Positions 1 through 7,099 of a DNA stretch of 15,289 nucleotides are shown one piece after another. Below the pieces are notes generated by a model. That model was not told the origin of the DNA and searched no databases. It saw only the letters and a list, made by a program, of their open reading frames with translations. Origin of the DNA: Thermoleophilia bacterium (GTDB lineage: Bacteria > Actinomycetota > Thermoleophilia > Gaiellales > Gaiellaceae); NCBI GenBank assembly GCA_016844515.1, contig JAERMP010000020.1:1-15289 (forward strand). The letters are read 5' to 3'. The position numbers and the translations under genes were made by a program. The stretch's first letter is position 1. Each line of letters begins with the position of its first letter.

Positions 1-1
1 C

Positions 2-2926
2 CGCGTGCCGGGTACCGAGCACGGGGACTGGTGGAGCCTGAACGGTTGGTGGATCTTCGCGGGCACGGCAGCCGTGGCGCTCCTGTCCAAGTACGTGATT
101 CGCTTCAGAGGCCGGCACGTCTTCAATCCCTCGAACTTCGGTCTCGTCCTCGTCTTCTTGCTGTTGGGGCCGGAGCACGCCGACCCGCTCGACTTCTGGT
201 GGGGACCGATGTCGCCCTGGATGGTGCTCACGCTCGCGATCATCGTCGTCGGCGGGCTGGCGATCCTCTCGCGCCTACGCCTGCTCGAGATCGCCGTCGG
301 CTTCTGGCTCGCGTTCGCCGCCGGCATCGCCGTGCTCGCGGCGAGCGGTCACGAGATGACGGCCCGCTGGCACCTCGGCCCGATTTCGGGCTGGGACTTC
401 TGGCAGGTCCTCGTGTTCTCGCCCGAAATCCTGGTCTTCCTCTTCTTCATGATCAGCGACCCGAAGACGATTCCGGAAGGGCGTCTCGGCCGGCGGGCGT
501 ACGCGGTCGGGATCGCTCTCCTCGCCGTGCTGCTGATCGCGCCCCAGACGACGGAATTCGCGACGAAGGTGGCCGTGCTCGTGGCCCTCGCGCTTGTCTG
601 CGCCGTACGCCCGCTGGCCGACCTCGTCCGGTCCTGGATCGAGCGCTCCCCCGACGGCTTCTCGGCGCGAGCAACCGACGCCATCCGTGGCGGTGGCATC
701 GGCGGTGGAGGTTTCGCCGTCGGCGCGCTGGCCATGGCGGGCGCGGCTGGTTTCGTGGGGCTGGTCATCCTGGTCGGTATCCCCGCCCGCCCCAGCGCCG
801 CTGCAGCGAGCGGCCCGGCGGCGAAGACCGTCGGTCTCCCGGACGTGACGGTCATGCCGTCGGCGGGCGTCGCGTCGCAGATCGACCGGCGGACCGCGCT
901 GCAAATCGCGAGCGATGTCGTTACCGACCTCCGCATCGAAGCGGAGGCGCTGATCGGCCGCGATCTCGAGCGTGCGAGCGTGGGTGCAGGCAGCGACCGG
1001 CTCGCTGCACTGTGGCAGCGAATCGACTCCGCCGGAATTGCCGTCGTCGTCCCTGAGTACCACGTCGAGCGAATGCGCATCACCCTCGAGCCCGGCGAAG
1101 GACAGGGGCCACCGCTCGTCGTCGCCACCCTCGAGGGGACGATCGAGCTCGCGACGTACACGGGAACGCCGGCGGCCTTCCGGCAACGCAAGGCCCCGAC
1201 ACACTTCGAGCAGACGCTCGAGCTCGCCCTCGAGGAGGGCCGCTACCTGATCGTCGGCTCGCGAGGGAAAACGCTCCGGGGGCTCATCGCGCCGGTCGTC
1301 GAGGCATCTAGCCTGCCCCCCGGCTCCGCGCTCTCCGGTGTTCAACTGGCCGACGTCGCCAAGCAGGTCGGGCTCGACTTCCGGCAGGGCGCCTTCCGCT
1401 TCCGAACCTCACGCGACCCGATTGCGATGATGGGTGGCGGGCTCTGCTGGATCGACTATGACGACGACGGGTGGCTCGACCTGTTCGTCGTGAACTCGTA
1501 TTCGATCGAGGTCGACGTCGCGAACTGGAAGAAACAGGGGGGCCTTCCGCGCAGCGCGCTGTTCCACAACGAGAAGGGCAGATTCGTCGACGTGAGCCGA
1601 GGATCGGGTGCCGACCTCGCCATCCGGGGGAACGGATGCGTCGCCGCCGACCTCGACCGAGACGGCCGCACGGATCTCTACGTCACGGCCGCCGGGGTGG
1701 ACGCGCTGCTGTGGAACGAGGGAGACGGAACGTTCGTGGAGGGCGCTCGGGCGGCAGGGATCGACACGTACGGCTGGCACGCCGGTGTCGCGGTCGGGGA
1801 TGTGAACGGCGACGGGCGGCTCGACCTGTTCGTAGCGGGTTACGCCGATCTCAATGCCCCGGTTGCCGGCGGTGGGTCGTTCCCGACAAACTACGCCGGG
1901 GTCCGTGACCGCCTCTACCTCAACATCGGCTCGGACACGAGAGGGCACGCGAAGTTCCGCGAGGTTGGACTACAGGCCGGAATCGAGAAGGCACGCGTCG
2001 ACCACGGCCTCGGTGTCGCGTTCACCGACGTCGACGGTGACGGCCGGATCGACTTGTACGTCGCCAACGACCTGGACCCAAACCGGCTCTACGTGAATGT
2101 TCCCTGGCCTGGTGGGGCGCAAGCGGATCCGGCCGGGCTCGGCTTCCGGCTCGAGGAGCGCGGACGCGGCGAGGGCGTTGCCGATCCGAACGCCGGGATG
2201 GGGGTCGCGTCTGCGGACTACAACGCCGACGGGCGCCCCGACCTGTTCGTGACCAACTCCCACAGGCAGCTGCACGCGGTGTACCGCAGCGCGCGTCCGG
2301 GGGCGAGAGGACCTTCGTTCGCAGACGCGCGTCCGAGCTTCGCGACGGCCTTCGACACGAGGTTCGCCGGTTGGGGCGTTTCGTGGGTGGACCTCGACCT
2401 CGACGGAAACCTCGACCTCGTCCTCGCCAACGGTGCCATCCCCGTCAACGACCTGGCGATGGACGCTGAGCCGGTCCAGGTGCTCGAGAATCTTGCGACA
2501 TACGGGCGGCCAGGGCACGTCGTAGACGTCACCGGCTCCGTCGGACTCGGGGACGGCCTGCGCGTGATCGGTCGCGGCCTCGCAGCGGCCGACTACGACA
2601 ACGACGGAGACGTCGACGTCGCGATCAACTCGATCGGCGGTCCGCTCGTGCTGCTCCGGAATACCGGAGCGACGGGCCACTGGCTCGAGGTCGAGCTCGG
2701 CCGGTTCGCTCCCGGCGCAAGGGTCACTGCCGTGCTGGCCGACGGACGCCGGCTCGTTCGTGAGGTGCATGCGGGCAGCAGCTATCTCTCTTCGGAAGAT
2801 CCTCGGGTGCATTTCGGCCTCGGAAACACGACAAAAGTGAGCGTGCTCCTCGTCCGACGGGCGGATGGGAGCACAACCCGCCTTGCGAACATCGCATCCG
2901 ACCAGGTCCTCGCCGTCGAGCCGTAA
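2..2926 (+). CDS. UnbU-like membrane domain fused to UnbV/ASPIC FG-GAP propeller protein (5' partial)
   Basis: No stop precedes the first possible start (GTG at 5), so the gene very likely begins upstream of the window; residue numbers here count from that GTG. Residues 1-260 hold about seven or eight hydrophobic segments with the motifs HVFNPSNFG (about 38-46) and FMISDPKTIP (about 147-156), typical of the NqrB/RnfD-related membrane family that includes the enediyne-cluster protein UnbU. Residues 280-470 match nothing I recognise. Seven FG-GAP/VCBS repeats follow, each with a calcium-loop pattern DxDxDG (starting near 484, 549, 599, 675, 738, 796, 863), as expected for a seven-bladed propeller. 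Residues about 890-968 fit the ASPIC/UnbV domain (VHFGLG). By inference it is a membrane-anchored protein with an extracytoplasmic propeller. UnbU and UnbV are normally separate genes. The enzymatic or transport role is unknown, and no enediyne polyketide synthase is visible here. Confidence 0.85.
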   Translation, partial: RVPGTEHGDWWSLNGWWIFAGTAAVALLSKYVIRFRGRHVFNPSNFGLVLVFLLLGPEHADPLDFWWGPMSPWMVLTLAIIVVGGLAILSRLRLLEIAVGFWLAFAAGIAVLAASGHEMTARWHLGPISGWDFWQVLVFSPEILVFLFFMISDPKTIPEGRLGRRAYAVGIALLAVLLIAPQTTEFATKVAVLVALALVCAVRPLADLVRSWIERSPDGFSARATDAIRGGGIGGGGFAVGALAMAGAAGFVGLVILVGIPARPSAAAASGPAAKTVGLPDVTVMPSAGVASQIDRRTALQIASDVVTDLRIEAEALIGRDLERASVGAGSDRLAALWQRIDSAGIAVVVPEYHVERMRITLEPGEGQGPPLVVATLEGTIELATYTGTPAAFRQRKAPTHFEQTLELALEEGRYLIVGSRGKTLRGLIAPVVEASSLPPGSALSGVQLADVAKQVGLDFRQGAFRFRTSRDPIAMMGGGLCWIDYDDDGWLDLFVVNSYSIEVDVANWKKQGGLPRSALFHNEKGRFVDVSRGSGADLAIRGNGCVAADLDRDGRTDLYVTAAGVDALLWNEGDGTFVEGARAAGIDTYGWHAGVAVGDVNGDGRLDLFVAGYADLNAPVAGGGSFPTNYAGVRDRLYLNIGSDTRGHAKFREVGLQAGIEKARVDHGLGVAFTDVDGDGRIDLYVANDLDPNRLYVNVPWPGGAQADPAGLGFRLEERGRGEGVADPNAGMGVASADYNADGRPDLFVTNSHRQLHAVYRSARPGARGPSFADARPSFATAFDTRFAGWGVSWVDLDLDGNLDLVLANGAIPVNDLAMDAEPVQVLENLATYGRPGHVVDVTGSVGLGDGLRVIGRGLAAADYDNDGDVDVAINSIGGPLVLLRNTGATGHWLEVELGRFAPGARVTAVLADGRRLVREVHAGSSYLSSEDPRVHFGLGNTTKVSVLLVRRADGSTTRLANIASDQVLAVEP

Positions 2927-2950
2927 CAGACCGGCCGCATAGCTCAGCGC

Positions 2951-3883
2951 ATGGACGTCGTGTGTCTCGGAATCGTGGTTGCCGACGTGATCGCACGTCC
3001 GGTCGACGACGTGCCCCCGGCGGGGTCGCTTGCGATCGTCGACGCGATTACCGTCGAAGGCGGCGGCTGCGCCTTGAACTCGGCGAGCGTGCTCGTCAAG
3101 CTCGGTCTCCGGGCGGCGGTCATGGGCAAGGTGGGAGTCGATCTCTTCGGCGACGTGCTCGTCGAGCTCCTGGACGAGCGCGGCGTGGGCCGAGCGGGCG
3201 TTCTCCGCGATGCGGGCGTCCCAACGTCTTCGACCGTTGTCCTCGTCGACTCCGCCGGCGAGCGAACGTTCCTCCACGTGCCGGGTGCGAACGGTGCGCT
3301 CGGTATCGACGAGCTCGATCCCGGTTCCCTCTACGCCGGACGGGCGCTGCACTTCGCAGGAGCGCTCGTCATGGAGCGCCTCGACGGCGAGCCCTTCGCG
3401 CGCTTGGCCGCAGAGGCGCAGCGCCGCGGCATCTTCACGAGCCTCGACACCGTGTGGGACGCGACGGGACGCTGGTCGCGGCTCGAGCCGTGCCTGCCTC
3501 ATCTGGATCTCGCGACACCGAGCCTTGCTGAGGGCCAGGCGCTGTCCGGCGAGCGTGAGCCGGAGCGCGTCGCGGCCTGGCTGCACGAGCGCGGCGTGCG
3601 TGAGGTGGCGCTGACCATGGGTGCTCAGGGTTGCTACGCGTCCGGCGACGGGTTCGAAGCGCACATCGAGTCCCCCGCGGTCCAGGTGGTCGACGGCACC
3701 GGCGCCGGCGACGCATTCGCCGCCGGCGTCCTCTATGGAAAGCTCGCCAGCTGGCCACTCGAACGGTGCGTTCGGCTGGGATGCGCTGCGGGCGCCGCGG
3801 CGACGACTGCTGTGGGAGCGACAGCAGGCGTGCCTGCGCTTGCCGATCTGCTCGACCTCGCGGGGGTCGAGCGGTCAGGATAG
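2951..3883 (+). CDS. PfkB-family carbohydrate/nucleoside kinase
   Basis: A 310-residue protein, the usual size for the ribokinase/PfkB family, which transfers phosphate from ATP to a sugar or nucleoside in the cytoplasm. The N-terminal family signature is visible as GGGCALNSA with VGVDLFGD following (about residues 37-64). The C-terminal signature VDGTGAGDAF (247-256) contains the anion-hole glycines and the catalytic base Asp254. The substrate cannot be told from sequence: the protein resembles general sugar kinases rather than a clear ribokinase or fructokinase. The ATG lies 24 nt after the preceding stop, with no strong Shine-Dalgarno. It is followed after 4 nt by the GlcG-like gene, so the two are probably co-transcribed. 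Confidence 0.85.
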   Translation: MDVVCLGIVVADVIARPVDDVPPAGSLAIVDAITVEGGGCALNSASVLVKLGLRAAVMGKVGVDLFGDVLVELLDERGVGRAGVLRDAGVPTSSTVVLVDSAGERTFLHVPGANGALGIDELDPGSLYAGRALHFAGALVMERLDGEPFARLAAEAQRRGIFTSLDTVWDATGRWSRLEPCLPHLDLATPSLAEGQALSGEREPERVAAWLHERGVREVALTMGAQGCYASGDGFEAHIESPAVQVVDGTGAGDAFAAGVLYGKLASWPLERCVRLGCAAGAAATTAVGATAGVPALADLLDLAGVERSG

Positions 3884-3887
3884 GCGG

Positions 3888-4286
3888 ATGAGGTTCGCGC
3901 AGGCGCTCGCCCAGGTTCAGTACGTGGTGGAGAACGCCGGCGCGCCCGTTTCGGTCTTCGTTGCAGACGACCACGGGGAGCTCGTTGCCGCGGCGACCAT
4001 GGATGACGCGGCCCCCGACACGCGTCTCAACGCGCAGCGCAAGGCATACACCGCCGCACGGAGCGACGCTCGCTCCACGGCCGAGCTCGCCGCGAAGGCA
4101 CGCGAGGACGCTGCCGAGCGCGCGAGCTTCGACCCCTTCTTCACGTTCTTCCAAGGCGGCGTGGCGGCTTTCGAGGGTGGAACGCGGGTCGGTGCAGTCG
4201 GCGTCAGCGGGCTTCCAGGACCCCAGGACGACGCGCTCGCCCGGCGCGCCATCGAAGCGTCAGGGCTTTCGACCGTCGAGACGTAG
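3888..4286 (+). CDS. GlcG/HbpS family (DUF336-type) protein
   Basis: A 132-residue protein matching the small GlcG/HbpS (Haem_degrading, DUF336) family. Visible family features are the N-terminal stretch SVFVADDHGEL followed by MDDA (about 23-42), the KAYTAA segment, and the C-terminal GGVAAF...VGAVGVSG (about 87-107) followed by a DDALARRA helix. Members bind haem or small cofactors, or sit beside glycolate and related catabolic genes; their biochemical role is poorly defined and no enzymatic activity is claimed here. The ATG starts 4 nt after the stop of the PfkB kinase, indicating translational coupling. The gene ends 18 nt before the convergent mec stop, with no convincing terminator between. 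Confidence 0.8.
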   Translation: MRFAQALAQVQYVVENAGAPVSVFVADDHGELVAAATMDDAAPDTRLNAQRKAYTAARSDARSTAELAAKAREDAAERASFDPFFTFFQGGVAAFEGGTRVGAVGVSGLPGPQDDALARRAIEASGLSTVET

Positions 4287-4304
4287 CCGCTTCGCGCTTA
4301 GTGC

Positions 4305-4673
4305 TCAGGCGAGCGGGAGCGGCTCGATCGAGCCGTCCGCGATCGTCCAGGCGGCGAGCTCGCCGGTTCGCAGGGTGTAGATGAGGTACGGCCGCCCCGC
4401 CCACAACCCGATGTTCTCGACGTCGGTGCGCGAGGGACGCGGCGGTGACGAGAGGTGTGAGTGGAAGACGGCTAGCTCGTAGCCGTCGTCTTCGAGAAAC
4501 CAGGTATCCGGGTCGATGTCGAGCGCGAAGCGATAGGGCGACGCAGCCGCGTTGCGGCCGCGGACGTAGCGATCGGCGACTCCCTCTTTGACGACGACGA
4601 GGCCGCACGCTTCGTTCGGCGCCGCGTCCCGTGCGTGTGCCTCGAGCTCACCGCGCACATGAGCGGGGATCAC
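4305..4673 (-). CDS. mec: JAMM/MPN+ metallopeptidase, CysO-cysteine peptidase (Mec)
   Basis: With the GTG start at 4673 the protein has 122 residues. It carries a complete JAMM zinc motif: Glu21 in NEACG, then His71-Ser-His73, Ser81 and Asp84, which fits HxHx7Sx2D exactly. Mycobacterial Mec hydrolyses the CysO-cysteine adduct to free cysteine and regenerate CysO. The start codon overlaps the cysM TGA by four bases (GTGA), the usual sign of translational coupling; a second GTG three bases upstream is equally possible. A longer frame reaching 4745 would lie entirely inside cysM and begins with an Arg-rich stretch, so I rejected it. The co-encoded CysM and the nearby CysO and MoeZ genes support the assignment. 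Because CysO here has residues after Gly-Gly, the enzyme may also process CysO. Confidence 0.88.
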   Translation of the reverse strand: MIPAHVRGELEAHARDAAPNEACGLVVVKEGVADRYVRGRNAAASPYRFALDIDPDTWFLEDDGYELAVFHSHLSSPPRPSRTDVENIGLWAGRPYLIYTLRTGELAAWTIADGSIEPLPLA

Positions 4674-5602
4674 CACCAGACGGACCGCTCCATCGCGCCT
4701 TCGACGTCGTCTGCGTCCCAGAATCCGGCGGAGAGGTACTTCCACCCGCCGTCTGCGAGCACACAGACGACGACTCCTTCGTCGAGCTCGTCGACGAGCC
4801 TGAGCGCCGCGTGCGTAACCGCGCCGGAGGAGACGCCGCCGAAGATGCCCTCGCGGTCGAGGAGCAGTCGGAGCCCTGCCACCGACTCCTCATTCGTCAC
4901 GAGCAGCTTCCGGTCGAGCTTCGAGACGTCCAGGATGGGCGGCACGTAGCCGTCCGCGAGCGAGCGAAGCCCCATCACCTCGTCCCCCGGAAGTGGCTCC
5001 GCCGCTGCGACCACAACCTCGGGGAACGACTCGCGGAGTCGATCGCCGGCTCCCATCAGCGTTCCGCCCGTGCCGAGCCCGGCGACGAGGACGTCGACGC
5101 GGCCGAGCGCTGCGGCGATCTCGGCGCCTGTGCCCTCGTAGTGCGCACGCGGGTTCGCCTCGTTCGCGTACTGGAACGGCATGAAGAGCGAAGCGTCCCG
5201 CTCGGCGAGCTCGAGCGCCAGCCGAACCGCACCATTCGACCCTTCCGCGGGCGGCGAGTCGACGATCTCAGCGCCGTAGAGGCGGAGCACGCGCCGGCGC
5301 TCCTCCGTGATGTTCGCGGGCACGACGCAAGTCAGCGGATATCCACGCAGCCTGGCGACAAGCGCGAGCGAGATCCCGGTGTTGCCGCTCGTGGGCTCGA
5401 GCAGCCGGCGTCCCGGCGTGAGCTCGCCCGACGCTTCGGCGGCATCGATCATGGCAACCGCGACTCGGTCCTTGATCGATCCCGTCGGGTTCTGGCCTTC
5501 CAGCTTGGCAAAGATGCGGACGGCCGGCTTCGGGGAAAGGCGCTGCAGCTCGACGAGCGGCGTCGATCCGACGAGATCTAGTAACGATCGCGCAACCGCC
5601 AT
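4670..5602 (-). CDS. cysM: Cysteine synthase, CysM type (CysO-thiocarboxylate/O-phosphoserine dependent)
   Basis: A 310-residue fold-type II PLP enzyme. The Schiff-base lysine is Lys44 in NPTGSIKDR, the substrate loop is TSGNTG (71-76), the PLP phosphate loop is GTGGT (177-181), and the SSG near 258-260 contacts the cofactor ring. The segment GLRSLADGYVP has an Arg (213) at the position where, from memory, Arg220 of mycobacterial CysM recognises O-phosphoserine. This supports use of O-phosphoserine and CysO-thiocarboxylate rather than O-acetylserine and sulfide. The gene is the first of a cysM-mec pair with a 4-nt overlap and is divergent from proA. A TACGCT box 8 nt upstream of the ATG and the lack of a Shine-Dalgarno suggest a leaderless transcript. 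An ordinary O-acetylserine sulfhydrylase is the alternative, made less likely by the neighbours. Confidence 0.92.
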   Translation of the reverse strand: MAVARSLLDLVGSTPLVELQRLSPKPAVRIFAKLEGQNPTGSIKDRVAVAMIDAAEASGELTPGRRLLEPTSGNTGISLALVARLRGYPLTCVVPANITEERRRVLRLYGAEIVDSPPAEGSNGAVRLALELAERDASLFMPFQYANEANPRAHYEGTGAEIAAALGRVDVLVAGLGTGGTLMGAGDRLRESFPEVVVAAAEPLPGDEVMGLRSLADGYVPPILDVSKLDRKLLVTNEESVAGLRLLLDREGIFGGVSSGAVTHAALRLVDELDEGVVVCVLADGGWKYLSAGFWDADDVEGAMERSVWW

Positions 5603-5649
5603 GACTTGCGAGCGTACCGACAGCGTGACCGCCCGCGGTCGATCGTTAC
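5581..5649. repeat. 10-bp inverted repeat flanking the cysM-proA divergent region
   Basis: gtaacgatcg at 5581-5590 (inside the first codons of cysM) and its exact reverse complement cgatcgttac at 5640-5649 are separated by 49 nt and bracket the cysM start and its putative promoter. They could be operator half-sites for a regulator, or chance. Confidence 0.4.
5611..5616 (-). promoter_or_regulatory. Putative -10 box of cysM
   Basis: The minus strand reads TACGCT (TANNNT pattern), ending 8 nt before the cysM ATG at 5602. No Shine-Dalgarno lies between, consistent with transcription starting at or next to the start codon. No convincing -35 is visible. Confidence 0.4.
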
Positions 5650-5682
5650 AGAGGCGCTGATCGATGCCAAGATGAGAACGCG

Positions 5683-6927
5683 ATGACGCTCCGTGACCAG
5701 ATCGAGCTCGAGGCTGCCGAGGCCAACCGCGCGACGCGATTCCTACGTGACGACGCGGTTGCCGAGGCGCTGCGCCGGGCAGCCGCTCTCGCGCGTGAGC
5801 GTTGCTCGGTGATCCTCGAGGCGAACGCCGTCGACGTCGAGGACGCGGCTGGGCGGCTCGACGAGGGCACGCTCGATCGGCTGCGGCTGGACGAGCGACG
5901 CGTAGAGGATCTCGCCAGTCAGGTCGAAGCGATGGCGGAGGTCGAGCCGCTCGAGCGCGAGGCCGGATCGTGGACGCTCGCGAATGGGCTCCAAGTCAGC
6001 GAGCGTCGAATCCCGATCGGGACCGTCGGAGCGAACTTCGAGGCTCGACCGAATGTCGCACTCGACATCGCAGGCCAGCTCCTGAAGAGCCTCAACACCG
6101 CGGTCCTGCGAACCGGCGGCGCCGCGCTCGGAACGGTCACCGTGCTCGTCGACGAGATCCTACGACCGGCGCTCGAGGCGGCTGGCCTGCCGCCGGGCGC
6201 TGTCGGCCTTGTCCGCTCGGACGATCGCGAGGGAGCCCGAATCCTCGTCTCTCTGCCGAAGCAGATTCCGCTCGTGATCCTCCGGGGAAGCGGCGAGACG
6301 ACGGCTTCGCTGGCGCGTCTCGCTGCCGAGTGTGGGGTACGGACGCTCGCGCACGCCGAGGGAGGGGGCGTCCTCTACGTCCACGGCGCGGCCTCGGCCG
6401 AGCGCGCCGTCTGGCTCGCCGAGGCAAGCCTGGACCGGCTCGGCGTCTGCAACCGGCTCAATCTCGCGCTCGTCGACCGGGACGCTGCGCACCTTGTGCC
6501 GGAGCTCCTGGACGTCTTTCGCGGGAAGGGTCTCGAGGTGCGCGGCACGGTGGACGGAGCGCTCCCTCTGGACAAGCCGCTCGGGCACGAATGGGCGAGC
6601 GACCCGGACCGCGTGGCAACGGTGACGATCACGCTCGTCGACGGGATCGACGAGGCGGTGAGGGTCGCCAACGAGGAAACCTCTGGGCTCGCGGCAGCAA
6701 TCGTTACCGACGACGTGTCGGCCGCCGAGCGCTTTCTGGACGGCTATCGCGGCACAGTCGCGCTCTGGCATGCGCCGACCCGGTTCACGGACGGCTTCGA
6801 GCTGACCGGTGCGCCCGAGACCGGCATCAACGTCGACTGGACGCCCGGGCCGCGTGGGCCGGTCACGTATCGAGACCTGTGGCTCCGCCAGTACCGGGTC
6901 GTCGGCGACGGCACGCAGCGCCGGTGA
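5683..6927 (+). CDS. proA: Glutamate-5-semialdehyde dehydrogenase (gamma-glutamyl phosphate reductase), divergent
   Basis: A 414-residue protein of ProA length. ProA reduces gamma-glutamyl phosphate to glutamate-5-semialdehyde with NADPH, the second step of proline synthesis. The EARPNV motif of the cofactor-binding region is conserved (about 120-125), and the catalytic Cys is Cys256 in LGVCN. C-terminal TRFTDGFE (about 366-373) matches the usual TRFxDGF element. Several normally strict segments differ: LKSGNA reads LKSLNT, the RGGK-like loop reads LRGSGE, and the residues after the catalytic Cys read NRLNLALVD rather than NAxETLLV. It is probably a genuine but divergent ProA, since proB follows. 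A related aldehyde dehydrogenase with another acyl-phosphate substrate is possible. The ATG has little Shine-Dalgarno; a CAAGAT box lies 9 nt upstream. Confidence 0.82.
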   Translation: MTLRDQIELEAAEANRATRFLRDDAVAEALRRAAALARERCSVILEANAVDVEDAAGRLDEGTLDRLRLDERRVEDLASQVEAMAEVEPLEREAGSWTLANGLQVSERRIPIGTVGANFEARPNVALDIAGQLLKSLNTAVLRTGGAALGTVTVLVDEILRPALEAAGLPPGAVGLVRSDDREGARILVSLPKQIPLVILRGSGETTASLARLAAECGVRTLAHAEGGGVLYVHGAASAERAVWLAEASLDRLGVCNRLNLALVDRDAAHLVPELLDVFRGKGLEVRGTVDGALPLDKPLGHEWASDPDRVATVTITLVDGIDEAVRVANEETSGLAAAIVTDDVSAAERFLDGYRGTVALWHAPTRFTDGFELTGAPETGINVDWTPGPRGPVTYRDLWLRQYRVVGDGTQRR

Positions 6928-7099
6928 GACGCCCTCTGTCAGTCCCAGCCTCCATGCGCGTCTCGCGGGCGCCGCGAGCGACGTCAGGCCGCGGCGGAGG
7001 CCGGCTCTGCCGGCCGGGAGCCGTGGCCGGCCCAGGGGTGTTCGCGAGGCGTGATCCGCTTCTGCGGATCACGCCTCTGCGCATAGGCGAGAGACGCGC
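6928..7099. other. 172-nt proA-proB intergenic region
   Basis: No gene is visible. The stretch is very GC-rich, holds several short overlapping gccggc-type inverted repeats near 7000-7033, and ends in the strong hairpin listed separately. The gap is unusually long for two genes of one pathway read in the same direction. Confidence 0.6.
7046..7077 (+). promoter_or_regulatory. Perfect 14-bp stem, 4-nt loop hairpin upstream of proB
   Basis: gaggcgtgatccgc (7046-7059) pairs perfectly with gcggatcacgcctc (7064-7077) around the loop ttct. It ends 22 nt before the proB ATG. There is no T-tract after it, so it is not a standard intrinsic terminator. It may be an attenuator-like, RNA-processing or translational control element, or a palindromic operator. 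Confidence 0.6.

Noticed and set aside
2..2926. An enediyne biosynthetic cluster
   Set aside because: Only the UnbU/UnbV-like fusion is present; no PKSE, thioesterase or UnbL-like gene is in the window.
2927..2950. gcatagctcagcgc as the start of a tRNA
   Set aside because: Only a few bases resemble a tRNA D-arm; the segment is 24 nt long and no cloverleaf can form before the kinase coding sequence.
1970..3664. A 564-codon minus-strand open frame across the UnbU/V-like and kinase genes
   Set aside because: It is antisense to two well-supported genes, has low-complexity Arg/Asp/Val-rich composition and no domain; long antisense frames are expected at this GC content.
4674..4745. Upstream extension of the JAMM frame
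   Set aside because: It lies wholly inside cysM and reads RRRRRR-rich; the GTGA overlap at 4673 is a better start and matches where the family homology begins.
7046..7077. Hairpin as a Rho-independent terminator of proA
   Set aside because: No T-tract follows the stem.
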